Shown here: positions 23,062-34,229 of the stretch, in pieces
Numbering within the stretch: the first letter of the stretch is position 1
Layout of the letters: every line of letters starts with the position of its first letter
Assembly (NCBI GenBank): GCA_037976565.1
Contig: CP137668.1
Span: 8,678,496-8,742,495 of the forward strand
Origin: Mesocentrotus franciscanus
Lineage: Eukaryota > Echinodermata > Echinoidea > Camarodonta > Strongylocentrotidae
Direction: 5' to 3'
Length of the DNA: 64,000 bases
The notes under the pieces: model-generated
Told to the model about the DNA's origin: nothing
What the model saw: only the letters and a program-made list of their open reading frames with translations
Database searches by the model: none
Translations under genes and position numbers: made by a program

Positions 23062-23280
23062 CAGTGGCGGATCAAGGGGGGCCCAGGCCCTCTCCCCTAG
23101 CCCAAAAAACAGGTAAAAACACCCTTTTTTTGAAAAAAGAAGAAGATGGGCCCTTCTGGCGCCCAGGGGGTGGCGGTGGAAAAAAAAAATCCAAAAAATC
23201 ACCAGCACCATGCGCAGTAACAATGTCAACACGGAGCGGAGTTCAATTTCGACGAAGAAAACTGGGGAAAAAAGACCCTT
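23062..23280 (+). repeat. Left-end fragment of a GGATCC-type hAT-like element
   Basis: It begins CAGTGGCGGATCAAGGGGGG and continues with 'AAAACAGGTAAAAACACCC' and 'TGGCGCCCAGGGGGTGGCGG', the same order as in the complete element at 31983-32799. No right end is present nearby, so it is a truncated copy nested in the 8-kb element. Confidence 0.65.
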
Positions 23281-24072
23281 AAACGCATCATAAAGTCAAT
23301 CTGGTAAGTGGAACTGATGTATATTAGCCTAGGCCCTAGACCTAATTTTCAAAAATAAATGCATCGGATATGAAATTTATGAATCCGCTAAAGTGAAATT
23401 TTAGTCCAAAAGTTTGGCCGGAATTTGGTGGCCAGATCCGTACCACCGAGTTTGCACAGGAGCGCCTATGGTCGGCTTCTGTCTCTAAAGAGAGGAGCCG
23501 ACCCTACCCAAATCAGAGGCTAACGAACGAAAGAGACAGAAATTTTCGGTCTAGTCTAGTAGTAGTACTAGAGCTAGTAGAGAGTAGACTCTACTAGTAC
23601 TAGCCTAGTTCTAGAGGGTCTATAACTACAACATACAAGCACAAGACCCATCGGTAACCATACAACATGATGATTTCTAAGGCCGTGTTGGACCTATATT
23701 GTTATCAACTGCAAGAATAAATTAGATTAATGTATAATGAATTTGTACCTGTCGGCCTCCTGAGTCCTAACAAACAATTATCGGTAGACAATTACAATTG
23801 GACCTGCATGAATTTATATGAATGGGACTCAAATGAATTAACCGGTGCAATTCGTCCATTTTTACTTTTTTTAGCCCAGTTGGGAAGTGATATTAATTGA
23901 TATTTATCTAACACATCGTTTGGTTAAGCTTAAATTTATTTGCCAAAAAATGAGAGGAATACTTTTCTTCTTCCAAAATAACAGAGTTTTTATCAACAGA
24001 ATTAATATTTTCAGAGAAAAACGGAATTTACTTACTTTTCAAGGACCTCTCTTGCAGTAGTTTACCGATGCC

Positions 24073-24164
24073 ATTGAGTGATTTCAAGTACGGTGTTGTA
24101 GCTGGTGTTGGTGTTCTCACAACACCAACACCAGCTTTCAACACCGAACTTGAAATCACTCAAT
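24073..24164. repeat. Near-perfect 92-bp hairpin
   Basis: Left arm ATTGAGTGATTTCAAGTACG onward pairs with the right arm ending CGAACTTGAAATCACTCAAT. The inner part pairs GCTGGTGTTGGTGTT with AACACCAACACCAGC. About 43 bp per arm carry one mismatch and a small bulge around a loop of a few bases. It lies just inside the right end of the 8-kb element. It may be a subterminal hairpin of the element; a pre-miRNA-like fold is possible but unproven. Confidence 0.75.
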
Positions 24165-24349
24165 TTGTGGTTGATTTACCCCAAATTGACTAGCCTTGAT
24201 AACAGACCCCTAAAAATCTATTTTTAGCTTAAAATCGATTTGATGAAACAGCTCACAAGTATCAGTTTTAAGCTAAAATCGATTCGGCCTCAAAATTCAT
24301 TTTAGCTTAAGTTTTTAAATTTTAGTTGATGAAACACGCCCCTGGTTAA

Positions 24350-26389
24350 TATATTTTTCGTTGATTATTGTGACGCCCATAACTCATTGGACCAAGTTTC
24401 GTTGTTGCCACTTGAGACAACCTGCTGAAGTTTTACCAGTGGTTCTATAGCAAGAACTATCGCCATTCTGTCATCTTTTCTATTTTATGAATTTGAAATT
24501 ATTGAATGACTAGATTATAAAGGAATCAATCATATCAATGTGTATGATTTCCAGAATATTCTGTATTTCTATAATTGAAACTGAAATACCATTAACAATT
24601 TTTTTTTTTCATGATATATTTTGATTATAATGAGAAGCATATTGTAAAGGCAATCATTTTTGTTTTTTAGTCATTTTCACAAATTTCATGTTGTGTTCTT
24701 AGAGTTCAAAATTAAGAACAACATGGATGGATTTGCATGTTTTCCTATGGAATTGAAGCCTCAAGCAATAGATGAAGTACATGACTTGTACGCTATGTTG
24801 TTCATGTAAAAAAAAAAATAATAATCTTTTAAAGTTGTAAATTGGAGCACTGCATGTAACAAAATAGCTAAGACAAATTGAAAGTACTATAATCGGTACA
24901 TATTTCATTGAAGGCATCAATTTTTATAATTTGAGAACATGTCAACATTAAATATGATTCCTTTTGATATATTTGTTTCATCAACACATTGTAGTAGATA
25001 TTGTTATATCAACATATAGTGTATTACATACTGATAAAAAAACATTTTTATTTGATGAAATTGAAATGAAGAATATTGTATGCCTAAATCATGTATGTCA
25101 TAAGTAAATTGCATGGTTTCAAGAAAAAGTGTTTTGGGGGATTTGTAGAAAGGAACAATCCCATATTATAGTAAATCAAGTGTTAATGTGCACTGTGTTT
25201 GTTTTCTTTTATATAGTTTTTAATATAATTGTTATTGTGTATTTATATGTATAATGGAGTTTTTTAAATATATTTTTCATCATTAGCTGTGGAGGATTTT
25301 GTTTTATTAGTATACAAGTTTAGTATACTTGTTTATGTTTATGTAATATCGATTCAGTAAGTTTAGTACAAAAAAATATTTTCAGTGTAATAAGAATTCA
25401 TTAATCTGGCTCTTGTTCACTATTACCTTTATTTGATGCTAACTTGAAAAAAATATTCAAGTTTATCATTGTCTTTTTTTTACAATGTGTTGTCGGTTTT
25501 TAGAAAAATGAAATAGCATAATTTATGTTTCTACTTTATCATCATTATATTACTATATGGACATATTTTATTCTGATATGAGTCTACTAATATTTTATTA
25601 CTGAAACGTCAAATATGTAATTGATATCACTGAATGAATGTTGCATGATAGAACATTTTTGGTAGGGTAAGTGATATGTTATAAGGGTAGATGAAAGTGT
25701 AAGTCAATTACCACAAAAACAACATTTTGGATGCCTGTACATACATGTGTAAGTAATTTGTAAATATTATAATGCAAAACAAAAAACAAAGAGAGAGTTT
25801 AATCGTATTACCTTTTTGAAAATAATGCAATATGTATCCTTTCAAAATGTAAGCTGAATATATATTAAAGCTCTGTGAAACATGAAAGAATTCATTAATA
25901 AATACATGCCAATCTTAGAAAATGCATGTTTTTTCTTTCTTGTGTGTGTATTTTTGCCGATCTGGATTAATCTATCTCATTGTTCATAATTTAGTCAGCG
26001 CTTCACACAGTTATTATATAGTATTACCTCTGTCCTTTGATTTCCATCGCCCAACAATATGTGCACCATCTTCACTGGGGCATGGAGATGCATGGTTGCA
26101 TGGCAATGGTGAATTCGATCACAGGGTTGTAGATCATCCAAAATATTCAATGTGTAATTGAGACTGCATGGATGGTTGATAATGGCGAATTCTGTGTCTG
26201 AATTTTAGAATCACTGTTTTTTTTTTTTTTAGTGTTAAGTATAACGGAATTGAATATGAAAAATGTTTTATATAATTTCAGCATTTGAATAGTACGAGGA
26301 GTCGTTCAATTTATATCCATTCTCTATATGTCTTTCTCTTGTTCTCTCCCTCAGTCTTTATCTCCTTCATCATGTCTCCCTACCCCCCT
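24350..26389. other. AT-rich intergenic stretch, nothing recognised
   Basis: Very AT-rich, with AATAAA-like hexamers and no long reading frame, as in a 3' UTR or old intergenic DNA. No exon or element ends were identified. Confidence 0.45.
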
Positions 26390-26525
26390 TCCCCCCCTCT
26401 CTCTCCCTCTCTCCCTTTCTCTCTCTCCCTCTCCCTCCTCTCTCTCTCTATTTCCCCCTCTCTTTCTTCCCCCTTCTCTCGCTCTCCCCTCTCTCTCTCC
26501 ACTCTCTCTCAAACTCTCTCTGTGC
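26390..26525. repeat. CT-rich microsatellite
   Basis: Runs of CT, CCCT and CTCTCTC. Long Ser/Leu/Pro frames across it (and Glu/Arg frames on the other strand) are repeat artefacts. Confidence 0.9.
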
Positions 26526-26713
26526 GATTCCTCGTATTTTCCCATCATTAGCTCTTCGAGCGAAGAAGAAGAAAAAGAAGAATCTAGAATGAAGAAGAAG
26601 AGTACTGGAGTCTTGTATAGCGCTCATGTCTGGCAGATTGCCACTCGTGTCGCTCTTAGCCCGGCTGCCATGACAGCGCCGCCCGAGTATTTTAAGGAAT
26701 TGAATCATGCGAG

Positions 26714-28072
26714 CAGGGGCGGCGATCCCGGGGGGACGGGGGGACACGTCCCCCCTCGATTTTGTAGGGGGGGGATCGTCCCCCCCCCCTGAAAATTTGA
26801 AAAAGTGCCCCCCAAAAATGTATAGCAAATACTGGCTGCAACACACTTTTAGGCTCTGGAGGGCCCAAGAGTGCAGCGTTTAGACAAATAAAAATGCAAA
26901 AATCTTCTCACTCGCATAATATCCTTCAAAATGTACATGTAGATATTGTATAAAACTGAAGTGTGCAAAAAGTATATGGCTTGTTCTTATAGTATAGTTT
27001 TTATAATACAAAAAAACTTTAAAAACTGTGAGGGGTAGTCACTTCTGTCACCTTCACCCTTCTCGTTCACTATGCTCCCTCGTACTGGCATACTGATGGG
27101 GGCTTAGGGGCAGTTGCCCCCAATAAAATTAAAGAAGGGGTTTATTTCTAATTCGATACCAGCGATTTACGAATGTTGCTGAAATGGCATGATTTTTCCC
27201 TGAGCTTCCGGGGGCTCTGCCCCCTGGACCCCACCAGGGCCCTAAGGCGGGCCCCTGAATGCTCATCTGACCTTATTAAATGCCTAAAACCCATGAGCTT
27301 CCGGGGGCTCCGCCCCCTGGACCCCACCAGGGCCCTAAAGCAGGCCCCTGGATGCTCATATGACCGTTATTAAATGCCTAAAACCCCTGAGCTTCCGGGG
27401 GCTCTGCCCCCTGGACCCCACCAAGGGCCCTAAGATAGCCCCTGGTTGCTCATCTGATCGTAATTTAATGCTTCAAACCCCCGAGCTTCTAGGAGCTCCG
27501 CCCCAGACCCCACTCCAATTAGTGACCTGCATGCCAGCGACACAAATAATGTATCAAAAAACGCTCATCTGACCGTAATTAAATGCCTAAAACCCCTGAG
27601 CTTCCGGGGGCTCTGCCCCCTGGACCCCACCAAGGGCCCTAAGATAGCCCCTGGTTGCTCATCTGATCGTAATTTAATGCTTCAAACCCCCGAGCTTCTA
27701 GGAGCTCCGCCCCAGACCCCACTCCAATTAGTGACCTGCATGCCAGTGACACAAATAATGTATCAAAAAACGCTCATCTGAACGTAATTAAATGCCTAAA
27801 ACCCCTGAGCTTCCGGGGGCTTCGTCCCTTGACCCCGCCAGGGCTTTGCCCCTGGACCCCACGCCAATTTACGCTCCACTTGCTTTGCTCTACCTGATCG
27901 TTAATACCTTAGCCCCTTCCACTTTGAAAACGTTCCGCGGGGCCTTCATGTAACGTGTAAGAATGGTGGTGATGCGGATTTTTTTTTCCTGCCCCCCAAA
28001 CGTTTTTGGTCATTACGACACTGCTCCCTCGCATTTCGTCCCCCCGGTCATGAAAAGAAATCGCCGCCCTTG
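26714..28072. mobile_element. hAT-like element with perfect 8-bp target duplication and internal tandem repeats
   Basis: It starts CAGGGGCGGCGAT and ends ATCGCCGCCCTTG, and is flanked on both sides by CATGCGAG (26706-26713 and 28073-28080). The interior at 27205-27850 holds units of about 95 bp built on GAGCTTCCGGGGGCTCTGCC, GGACCCCACCA(G/A)GG and 'GCTCATCTGA(C/T)CGTAAT', and a 197-bp dimer repeated twice (27391-27583 and 27588-27780). No transposase is seen, so it is non-autonomous. Confidence 0.85.
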
Positions 28073-28315
28073 CATGCGAGGTACCCGTTTACCTCACGTG
28101 GGTGGAAAGTTGCAAATGTATAGATTAATGTCTTGCCAATGAACACTGTTGCGACATTTAACTTAAAATTATCATAAATTTATAACCGTTAAGACGATAT
28201 TCAGTTGCCCGACTGTTACACGGATCATTTTAACAAAATCTCAATCTTGTGTCCCATTCGACATCGAACCATACATTTTTGTTAATGTCTTACTGTACCA
28301 AACTATAACAGTATT

Positions 28316-28401
28316 TCAGAATGACTTAATAACAATGGTGATAATAATACATGTAGCAACACTGATTATCATGATTATTATTATGATGATGGTGGCGATG
28401 G

Positions 28402-28432
<31 letters not shown>

Positions 28433-28528
28433 GATGATAATAATGATGCTGATTATTATTGTCATCATCATTATCATTATTAATATTATTATAATAATTG
28501 TCATTTTTATTATCATTATTATTATGTG
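28316..28528. repeat. (ATT)n/(GATG)n microsatellite, tail of the adjacent SINE
   Basis: Simple sequence of ATT, ATG and ATC triplets. It abuts the 3' end of a minus-strand SINE and is best read as its expanded A/T-rich tail. Isoleucine/methionine-rich open frames here are artefacts. Confidence 0.85.
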
Positions 28529-28870
28529 GTGCCTAATACATCAACGATGTATACAAGCGCTTTACAGAAAAAAATACTCCAGTCATCTGATTCAGGCTTG
28601 CCTGCTTACAATGTATGCACATACTCCACTCCCTGGGTGGCGTTCCAGCCACTGGTTTATAGATTGCTGAGCAAACTACAACGACTGTCGCATCCTACCG
28701 GATACCCATTTAGCGCCAGGGTGGAGAGAAACAATGTAAATAAAATGCCTTGCGTAAGGTCATGAATACCATCCCAGTGGCAGCTATAGCGATTGAACCA
28801 ACGACCTTGTCATCTCCAGTCACGTGTTTAAACTACTCGACTTTGACACCTCTGATGGCTCTACTTTCGG
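28529..28870 (-). mobile_element. tRNA-derived SINE
   Basis: On the minus strand it begins near 28865 with a tRNA-like head: A-box region around 'AGTCGAGTAGTTTAAAC' and a B box GGTTCAATCGC near 28795. A body with 'CATGACCTTACGCAAGGCAT', 'CTCTCCACCCTGGCGC' and 'AAATGGGTATCCGGTAGGAT' follows. It ends at GTAAAGCGCTTGTATACATC and runs into the ATT tail. Body motifs of this type are familiar from invertebrate SINEs. Exact head boundary uncertain. Confidence 0.6.
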
Positions 28871-29095
28871 TCAGATTCACAATAAACCTTCCCATGCATG
28901 CAGAGCTCAAGCTCTGATAAGACTCAAGATTCCTTAAGATAAAGTGTAAATGCGATTGTTTGCCGCATACTGTGTTTTCAACCTTGAAAAGGAAATTCTG
29001 ATTCCAACCATGCCGTCCTTGACACAGTTCTATTCTTTGTGATGAAGGTCATTGTGCAGGTGTTCTCATCATGAGATTACGATACAAGTCAAGAT
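28871..29095. other. Unassigned sequence between the SINE and the duplication
   Basis: No reading frame, repeat or RNA feature recognised. Confidence 0.4.
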
Positions 29096-29985
29096 GACAG
29101 AAATACATATTTTGGGGATTAAGGACCTTGTATGTTTATTGTAGAGATAGAATTATCCCACTGAATTCATTGAACTAATTCATTGAGGCACTCTATTTGC
29201 TCGCGGTGAGTTATTCACTTCTGCTCAGTGTCGGTCACGAAGTTTTATAATACCTTGTTCGAGAGTACTGGGGTAGCACGGGGGCAGTGGGCAACTGCCC
29301 ACCCGTCAATGATTTTCGGCAGTTTTGTCAGTATTCAAACGTTGGAAATTTCTCGAAATTCGCTCGCTTCGCTTGCTGAAATGAAATACTTATTATGGAT
29401 TAATATCACCAGCATTACTATCATTTTCATTGCATGTCATCATGATATAGATGATTAGAGAGGTTGCGTTGCGTTACATGAAACTGATCATGTTGAATGT
29501 TGTCGATAAGATTTGGTTGGTTGCATCCCACCCCCTCCCATATTGACAAAATGATTACTTTGAAGCAAGCCGATACTCTATAGAAGATCCGAGAAACAAA
29601 CAATCGAACATCCATCGACAATTAATGAGGATCGAATTTATGGTTATGACCTCTAGTCTTTAAAATTGGGGGGGGGGTACACTAACAAAAATGGGCACTT
29701 TCTGGAATAAGGGGCACCCACAAAGGGTAACCTCAAAGGGGGGATACAATTTGTAGATATTGGCATAAGCCCTTACATTATTAATACATTATCAGAGATG
29801 ATCTTTAATATTTTCTCTGTACGTGGTCCAAGATACTGCTTCAATTAACCCTTAATTTGCAGTTGTGTGTGATTGTCAGATTTTAGGATTTGTATGGTCT
29901 TATTATATGCGACCGATTAGATCTATGAAGATGAAAGCACGGATCCTGATGCGGTTTTAAGCACAATCTCATAACATTTCTTTGA
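29096..29985. repeat. Tandem segmental duplication, copy 1 (lacks both MITEs)
   Basis: It starts GACAGAAATACATATTT and includes 'CGAGAGTACTGGGGTAGCAC', 'GGGGCAGTGGGCAACTGCCC' and a final 'TTAAGCACAATCT(C/T)ATAA' block, all repeated in the same order from 30002. It preserves the sequence without the two insertions found in copy 2. Confidence 0.85.
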
Positions 29986-30519
29986 TTTTCACTATTTCAA
30001 AGACAGAAATACATATTTGAGGGATAAAAGGCCTTGTTTGTTTATTGTAGAGAGATAGAATGGTCCCACTGAATTTATTGAACTAATTCATTGAGGCACT
30101 CTATTTGCTCCCGGTGAGTTATTCACTTTTCTGCTCTGTGTCGGTCAAGGAGTTTTATAATACATTGTTCGAGAGTACTGGGGTAGCACGGGGGCAGTGG
30201 GCAACTGCCCACCCGTTAATGATTTAAGGAAGTTTTGTCAGTATCTAAACTTTGGAAAATTCTCGAAATTCGCTGGCTTCGCTTGCTGAAATGAAATACT
30301 TATTATGGATTCATATCACCAGCATTACTATCATTTTCATTGCATTTCATCATGATATAGATAATTAGATGGAGATTACGTTGCGTTACATGAAACTGAT
30401 CATGTTGATAGTTGTTGATAAGATTTGGTCGGTTGCACCCCCTCCCCCTCCCCCATATTGACAAGCTGATACTGTATAGAAGATCCAAGTTACAAGCTAT
30501 CATACATTTGTCGACATTA

Positions 30520-30820
30520 GGCTATTTTCGTAATAACCAAATGTAATGCATACGTCTTTGTGAAGTGCCTTCATGCAAATGATTGAATTCACCTGTAAGT
30601 TACGAATTTTATTACAAAAGTCAGAATGTGAATTGCACACATTAGTTGATGCTAGGTAGGGCAAACAAAAACGCTTACCCTACCTAACAACATGTAATAT
30701 ATGCGATTCGCATACTGACTATTGAAATGCAATTTTTTGTAACAGGAGAATGAAATAATTCATATCCAGGCACTTCACAAAGACGTATACATTAAATTTG
30801 GTTACATTGGGAAAATGGCC
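30520..30820. mobile_element. 301-bp palindromic MITE
   Basis: Left end GGCTATTTTC and right end GAAAATGGCC are inverted. The next block, ATACGTCTTTGTGAAGTGCC, is matched by GGCACTTCACAAAGACGTAT near the right end. A second inner pair (GGTAGGGCAAAC / TTACCCTACC) surrounds the centre. Copy 1 of the duplication (near 29620, 'CGACAATTAATGAGG') is the unoccupied version. Confidence 0.8.
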
Positions 30821-31228
30821 CAATAATGAGGATCGAAGTTATAGCAGGACCTCCAGTCTTGTTACCGTTTTCGGCAAATTTGAAAATCTGAGGACCCCTC
30901 CCTTTTTTTTCCTCTGTTGGCAGGGGTGGCGGAGCGTTTTTCAAAGTGGGGTGCACCAACAAAAATAGTCACTTTCTGGAATAAGGGGCACCTACAGAGG
31001 GTAACCTAAAATAAAAGGGTGAAAATACAGTTTTTAGACATTGACATATACCACTGAATTGTAATTAATACATTATCAGGGATGATCTGCAACATTTTCT
31101 TTGTACGTGGTCCAACATACTGCTTCAACACCATACTTTGCAGTTGTTTGTGATTGTCTGAAGATTTTAAGATTTGTGAGGTCGCATTACGACCGATTAG
31201 ATTCTATTTAGATGAAATCGCCGATCCT

Positions 31229-31527
31229 GGAGGGTGTTTCACAAAGACTAAGATCGACTTTAAGTTGGACTTAAGTATGGCGGGCCATTCATGACATTGG
31301 TTGCTATCCCCATTGGTCTCTAAATTATAATCTTTAGATAATATTTTTTCCTTAAATAATGAACTATCAAAAAATGTAAACTCTGTAGATTTGAGACCAC
31401 GATTTATACGTCCCTTGAAAGACAATGCCAGTAAATGGTAAGAGCAAACAGTTGCATGAACGATTGAACGGCCTGTTATACTTAAGTCCAACTTAAAGTC
31501 GATCTTAGTCTTTGTGAAACACCCTCC
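31229..31527. mobile_element. 299-bp palindromic MITE with GGAGGGTGTTTCAC ends
   Basis: Perfect inverted ends of about 48 bp, starting GGAGGGTGTTTCACAAAGAC, with the complement at the right end. The equivalent place in copy 1 (29943-29950, GATCCTGATG) is empty. The GTGTTTCA core is shared with the tips of the 8-kb TTAA element, but target sites differ, so kinship is uncertain. Confidence 0.85.
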
Positions 31528-31552
31528 TGATGTGGTTTTAAGCACAATCTTA

Positions 31553-31974
31553 TAATGTAGGAATTAATAAGACCTTTAATGTGTAACTAAACGACATACT
31601 ATTAATGCGAGAGACCGTAGAGACCAAGTTTTGGGGGAAAATCGAGAAAAATAATTGCTCTAAGTTGCTTTAAATTAGAAACACATGTTAAGGATGATAC
31701 GAGAAATCTATTTTATTTCGGGGGAGATGAGTGTTGATAAAAACATCTTGTCATAGCACTTATGTTAATTATATCTCTTTTAACATGAATGGAATTTGGT
31801 AATGTAAATGCAGTTGCCTTGAGTTTGAAAACTCATGCATTGCTTGAACCGGCCTACTTCGAATCATCGGGTCATGGTGTCGAGGTCGAGTGGTGGCGTT
31901 GAGAAAACGTGCCCCTTTATTCACGAAATGTCGGGAGTAATATTTATGAAATAAATCCCTCTCATCTACAAATG
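31553..31974. other. Unassigned sequence
   Basis: About 420 bp with no recognised coding or repeat feature, ending at the target duplication of the next hAT-like element. Confidence 0.4.
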
Positions 31975-31982
31975 GTCTGGTC

Positions 31983-32799
31983 CAGTGGCGGATCCAGGGG
32001 GGCCCGGGGGCCCGGGCCCCCCCTAATAAAAAACAGGTAAAAACACCCTTTTTGAAAAGGGCCCCTCCTGGCGCCCAAGGGGGGGGGTGGCGGTGGAAAA
32101 AAAAAATCGCCCTTCCCGTAGGGAAATTTTTTTTCGGGTGCCATAAAAAAAAAAAAAATTGTGCTCACTACCCCTGGGCCGGTATTTAATTCAATACTCA
32201 GAATAAGTAAGAAATTTATCAAGTAAATGGCTAAGCTAAGAAGTTTACTTATCTCGTATTCAAATCGCATTTTAGACTTTTACTTACCTTAGACAAAATC
32301 TAAGTAAAATACTTACTGATAAACATTGTGACATCACACGGTCAATCAAAAGTAATGCGCAATTAACGCGTCGCAATAAATGCGCGCTAATATAATTGTG
32401 CGCAGGTTATACTGCGTAAGAAAACCATATGCCTGCCAATCAAGGCCTCCAAATAATTGGCTTAAGTCTGGTAGGGAGCTGTCTTAAATTTAGGGTAAAA
32501 TACTTAGCCAAAAGTTTGAATTGAATACCAAAATTGGCTAAGTATTTTATCTAAGCCAAATACTAAGTAAAAAGCTTAAATTTTGTACTTAAGTATTGAA
32601 TTGAATACGGGCCCTGGCGCCCAAGGGGGGGTGGCGATGGAAAAAATAATCTCCCTTCCCGGAGGGAAATTACTTTTTTTTGCTCACTACCTACCCCCCC
32701 CCACTGAGCAAAAAATCGACCGGCACGATTTTCAAATTTTCGCACGATGTGGGCCCCTTTTTAGGCCCCCTCCCTTGCCGCCGGCTGGATCCGCCCCTG
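31983..32799. mobile_element. hAT-like element with perfect 8-bp target duplication, host of a nested MITE
   Basis: It begins CAGTGGCGGATCCAGGGGGG and ends CTGGATCCGCCCCTG. GTCTGGTC stands at 31975-31982 and again at 32800-32807. A 'GGCGCCCAAGGGGGG...TCCCTTCCCG' block occurs twice (32070 and 32615), on either side of the nested insertion. No coding capacity. Related left or right ends occur at 23062, 33500, 49060, 51070 and 63340. Confidence 0.85.
32176..32613. mobile_element. MITE nested in the hAT-like element
   Basis: Left end GGGCCGGTATTTAATTCAAT and right end ATTGAATTGAATACGGGCCC are inverted. Inner blocks of TAAGTAA/TTACTTA and GGCTAAG/CTTAGCC type continue the pairing. The flanking hAT sequence resumes with the same 'GGCGCCCAAGGGG' motif. 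Confidence 0.75.
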
Positions 32800-32904
32800 G
32801 TCTGGTCCAATTTACCCGACACCTTTTACAAGCTTTACGGCAAATCTACGTAAGGCCGCGTTATATCTTCCGCTTTGGTTTCACGAAGCCCCTTTGAACC
32901 TGTA

Positions 32905-33440
32905 TTAGTCAGGTGGCTTAGCGTCAAATTTATCGATTATCGTTACTTGCCGGATAAAAGCACCATTTTTGGTACAGGGCTTCCTTAGGAGATACTAAAC
33001 CATTAGGCTAGGAGCCCCCGGCAAAAATTTCAATTTAAGGGTGTGGGGGCGGGGGCGTCTTTTTGGAGCCCCCAAATGATTTTATAACATTGATTTGTTG
33101 CTGTACAAATGCCATTTTTGGTACAGGGCTTCCTTAGGACCTACTGAACGATATAAGGGTAGGAGCCCCCGGCAAGAATATCATAAAAGGGTGTGGGGCG
33201 GGGCGTCGCCTCGTAGCCCCATAATAATTTAGAAGGTAATATAACATTGAGTGTTGTTGTACAAACGCCATTTTTGGTACAGGGCTTCATTAGGACCTGC
33301 TGAATGATGGTAGGGTAGGAGCCCCCGGCATAAATATTCATATATGTGTGATTGGGGGCCCCATGGCGTTGTACAACAAAAACTCATTGTTATATTACCT
33401 TACAGGTTATTTGTGGACTACGAGGCGACGCCCCTGTGGT
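32905..33440. mobile_element. Tandem-repeat element related to 57794-58381
   Basis: It starts TTAGTCAGGTGGCTTAG. Three direct units of about 150-160 bp follow, each with CCATTTTTGGTACAGGGCTT, 'GGTAGGAGCCCCCGGCA' and 'GGTGTGGGG(G)CGGGG'. A partial inverted unit ends the array ('ACTACGAGGCGACGCCCC' near 33418-33435). The right terminal inverted repeat seen in the 57.8-kb relative is missing, replaced by the right end of a GGATCC hAT-like element at 33500-33513. Confidence 0.7.
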
Positions 33441-33513
33441 GTTTTTTCATGTTTTTTTTCTAGGGGAGGGGGCCCGGGCACCCCGGCCCCCCCCCTCCTG
33501 GATCCGCCACTGG

Positions 33514-34229
33514 ATAGAAGAATCGTAAGATATCATAGTAATTTCGAATACCTTTATTTTTATTTGAAAGTCACATCAAGATGATGTTCAAATAAAGACA
33601 AGATTTGCGTGTGTATATATACATGTATTTCTAATTATCTAGGTTTTAATATTTGTACATATTTAAAGGCATAGCAAACAGACTGTAGATCGATTCATTT
33701 ACTATAAAGAAAACCAGTAAATATGAAAACACTGGTGAAATACATGTATCTCAGGGGTGGTGGAGCATCTTTAGAAGGGGGTGGGTACCAAGAAAAAGGG
33801 CACTTCGAGAACACGAAAACCGACAAAGTGTGAACACAAAGCAGGAAAGAATTACATTTTGAGATATGGAACCCCCACATTCTAGTTTATACTTTACCAT
33901 GGATCATCTTCGACATTGTTTCTATCTTTTCATAGATCCAGATGTGCCTTTTAACCATTTTGTTATTTGTTATTTTTCATGTATTAACCATGTCGTATTT
34001 TTTTTTTTATTGTTTCTGCAATATAGTTTTCCTTGAATATGTGAGTTCGAATTGCACGATCTCATCAATGTTAAAACCATGTTAACATCCTTGATGCAAT
34101 CCGCTTGATTCAATAATGATATAATTATCTATAAACTTGAAGTGCGAGCGAGGTTGGGGAGTAACCGTTGGGGACATCGTTGGGGGACATTGCCCTCATT
34201 AAATTTGTATTATGCTGTAGCTAGGACTC
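33514..34229. other. Unassigned sequence
   Basis: AT-rich, with no recognised reading frame. It may include the degraded 5' part of the LINE that follows. Confidence 0.4.

Larger units (their letters stand above)
16341..24349. mobile_element. 8-kb TTAA-flanked element with inverted ends and internal direct repeats
   Basis: Left tip TTAATCAGGGGGGTGTTTCA (16341) matches the reverse complement of the right tip, TTAACCAGGGGCGTGTTTCA, ending 24349. TTAA at both ends is the candidate target duplication. Both subterminal regions (16350-16490 and 24200-24340) are dense in AAAATCGATTTTA-type palindromes and a GCTGTTTCAT(G/C) block. The interior is built of partly overlapping direct repeats: about 16485-16955 recurs at 19135-19607; 17281-18210 recurs at 20056-20975; 18616-18890 recurs at 19717-20000 and 20997-21280; 18906-19070 recurs at 21788-21950. 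No transposase is recognised, so it is either non-autonomous or carries an unfamiliar protein. The end style fits a Kolobok/piggyBac-like TTAA transposon; this is inference. Confidence 0.6.
30002..31552. repeat. Tandem segmental duplication, copy 2 (carries two MITEs)
   Basis: Same order of blocks as 29096-29985, offset about 905 bp. It is longer because of palindromic insertions at 30520-30820 and 31229-31527. Substitutions are scattered, so the duplication is not recent. Confidence 0.85.

Noticed and set aside
23552..23621. CTAG-rich palindrome as an element end or regulatory site
   Set aside because: Simple TAG/CTAG low-complexity sequence; no partner end or flanking duplication found.
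26285..26846. 132-154-residue open frames on both strands
   Set aside because: CT/GA microsatellite plus the GC-rich left end of a hAT-like element; no protein features.
28316..28670. Ile/Met-rich open frames resembling membrane segments
   Set aside because: Translation of an ATT/ATG microsatellite that tails a SINE.
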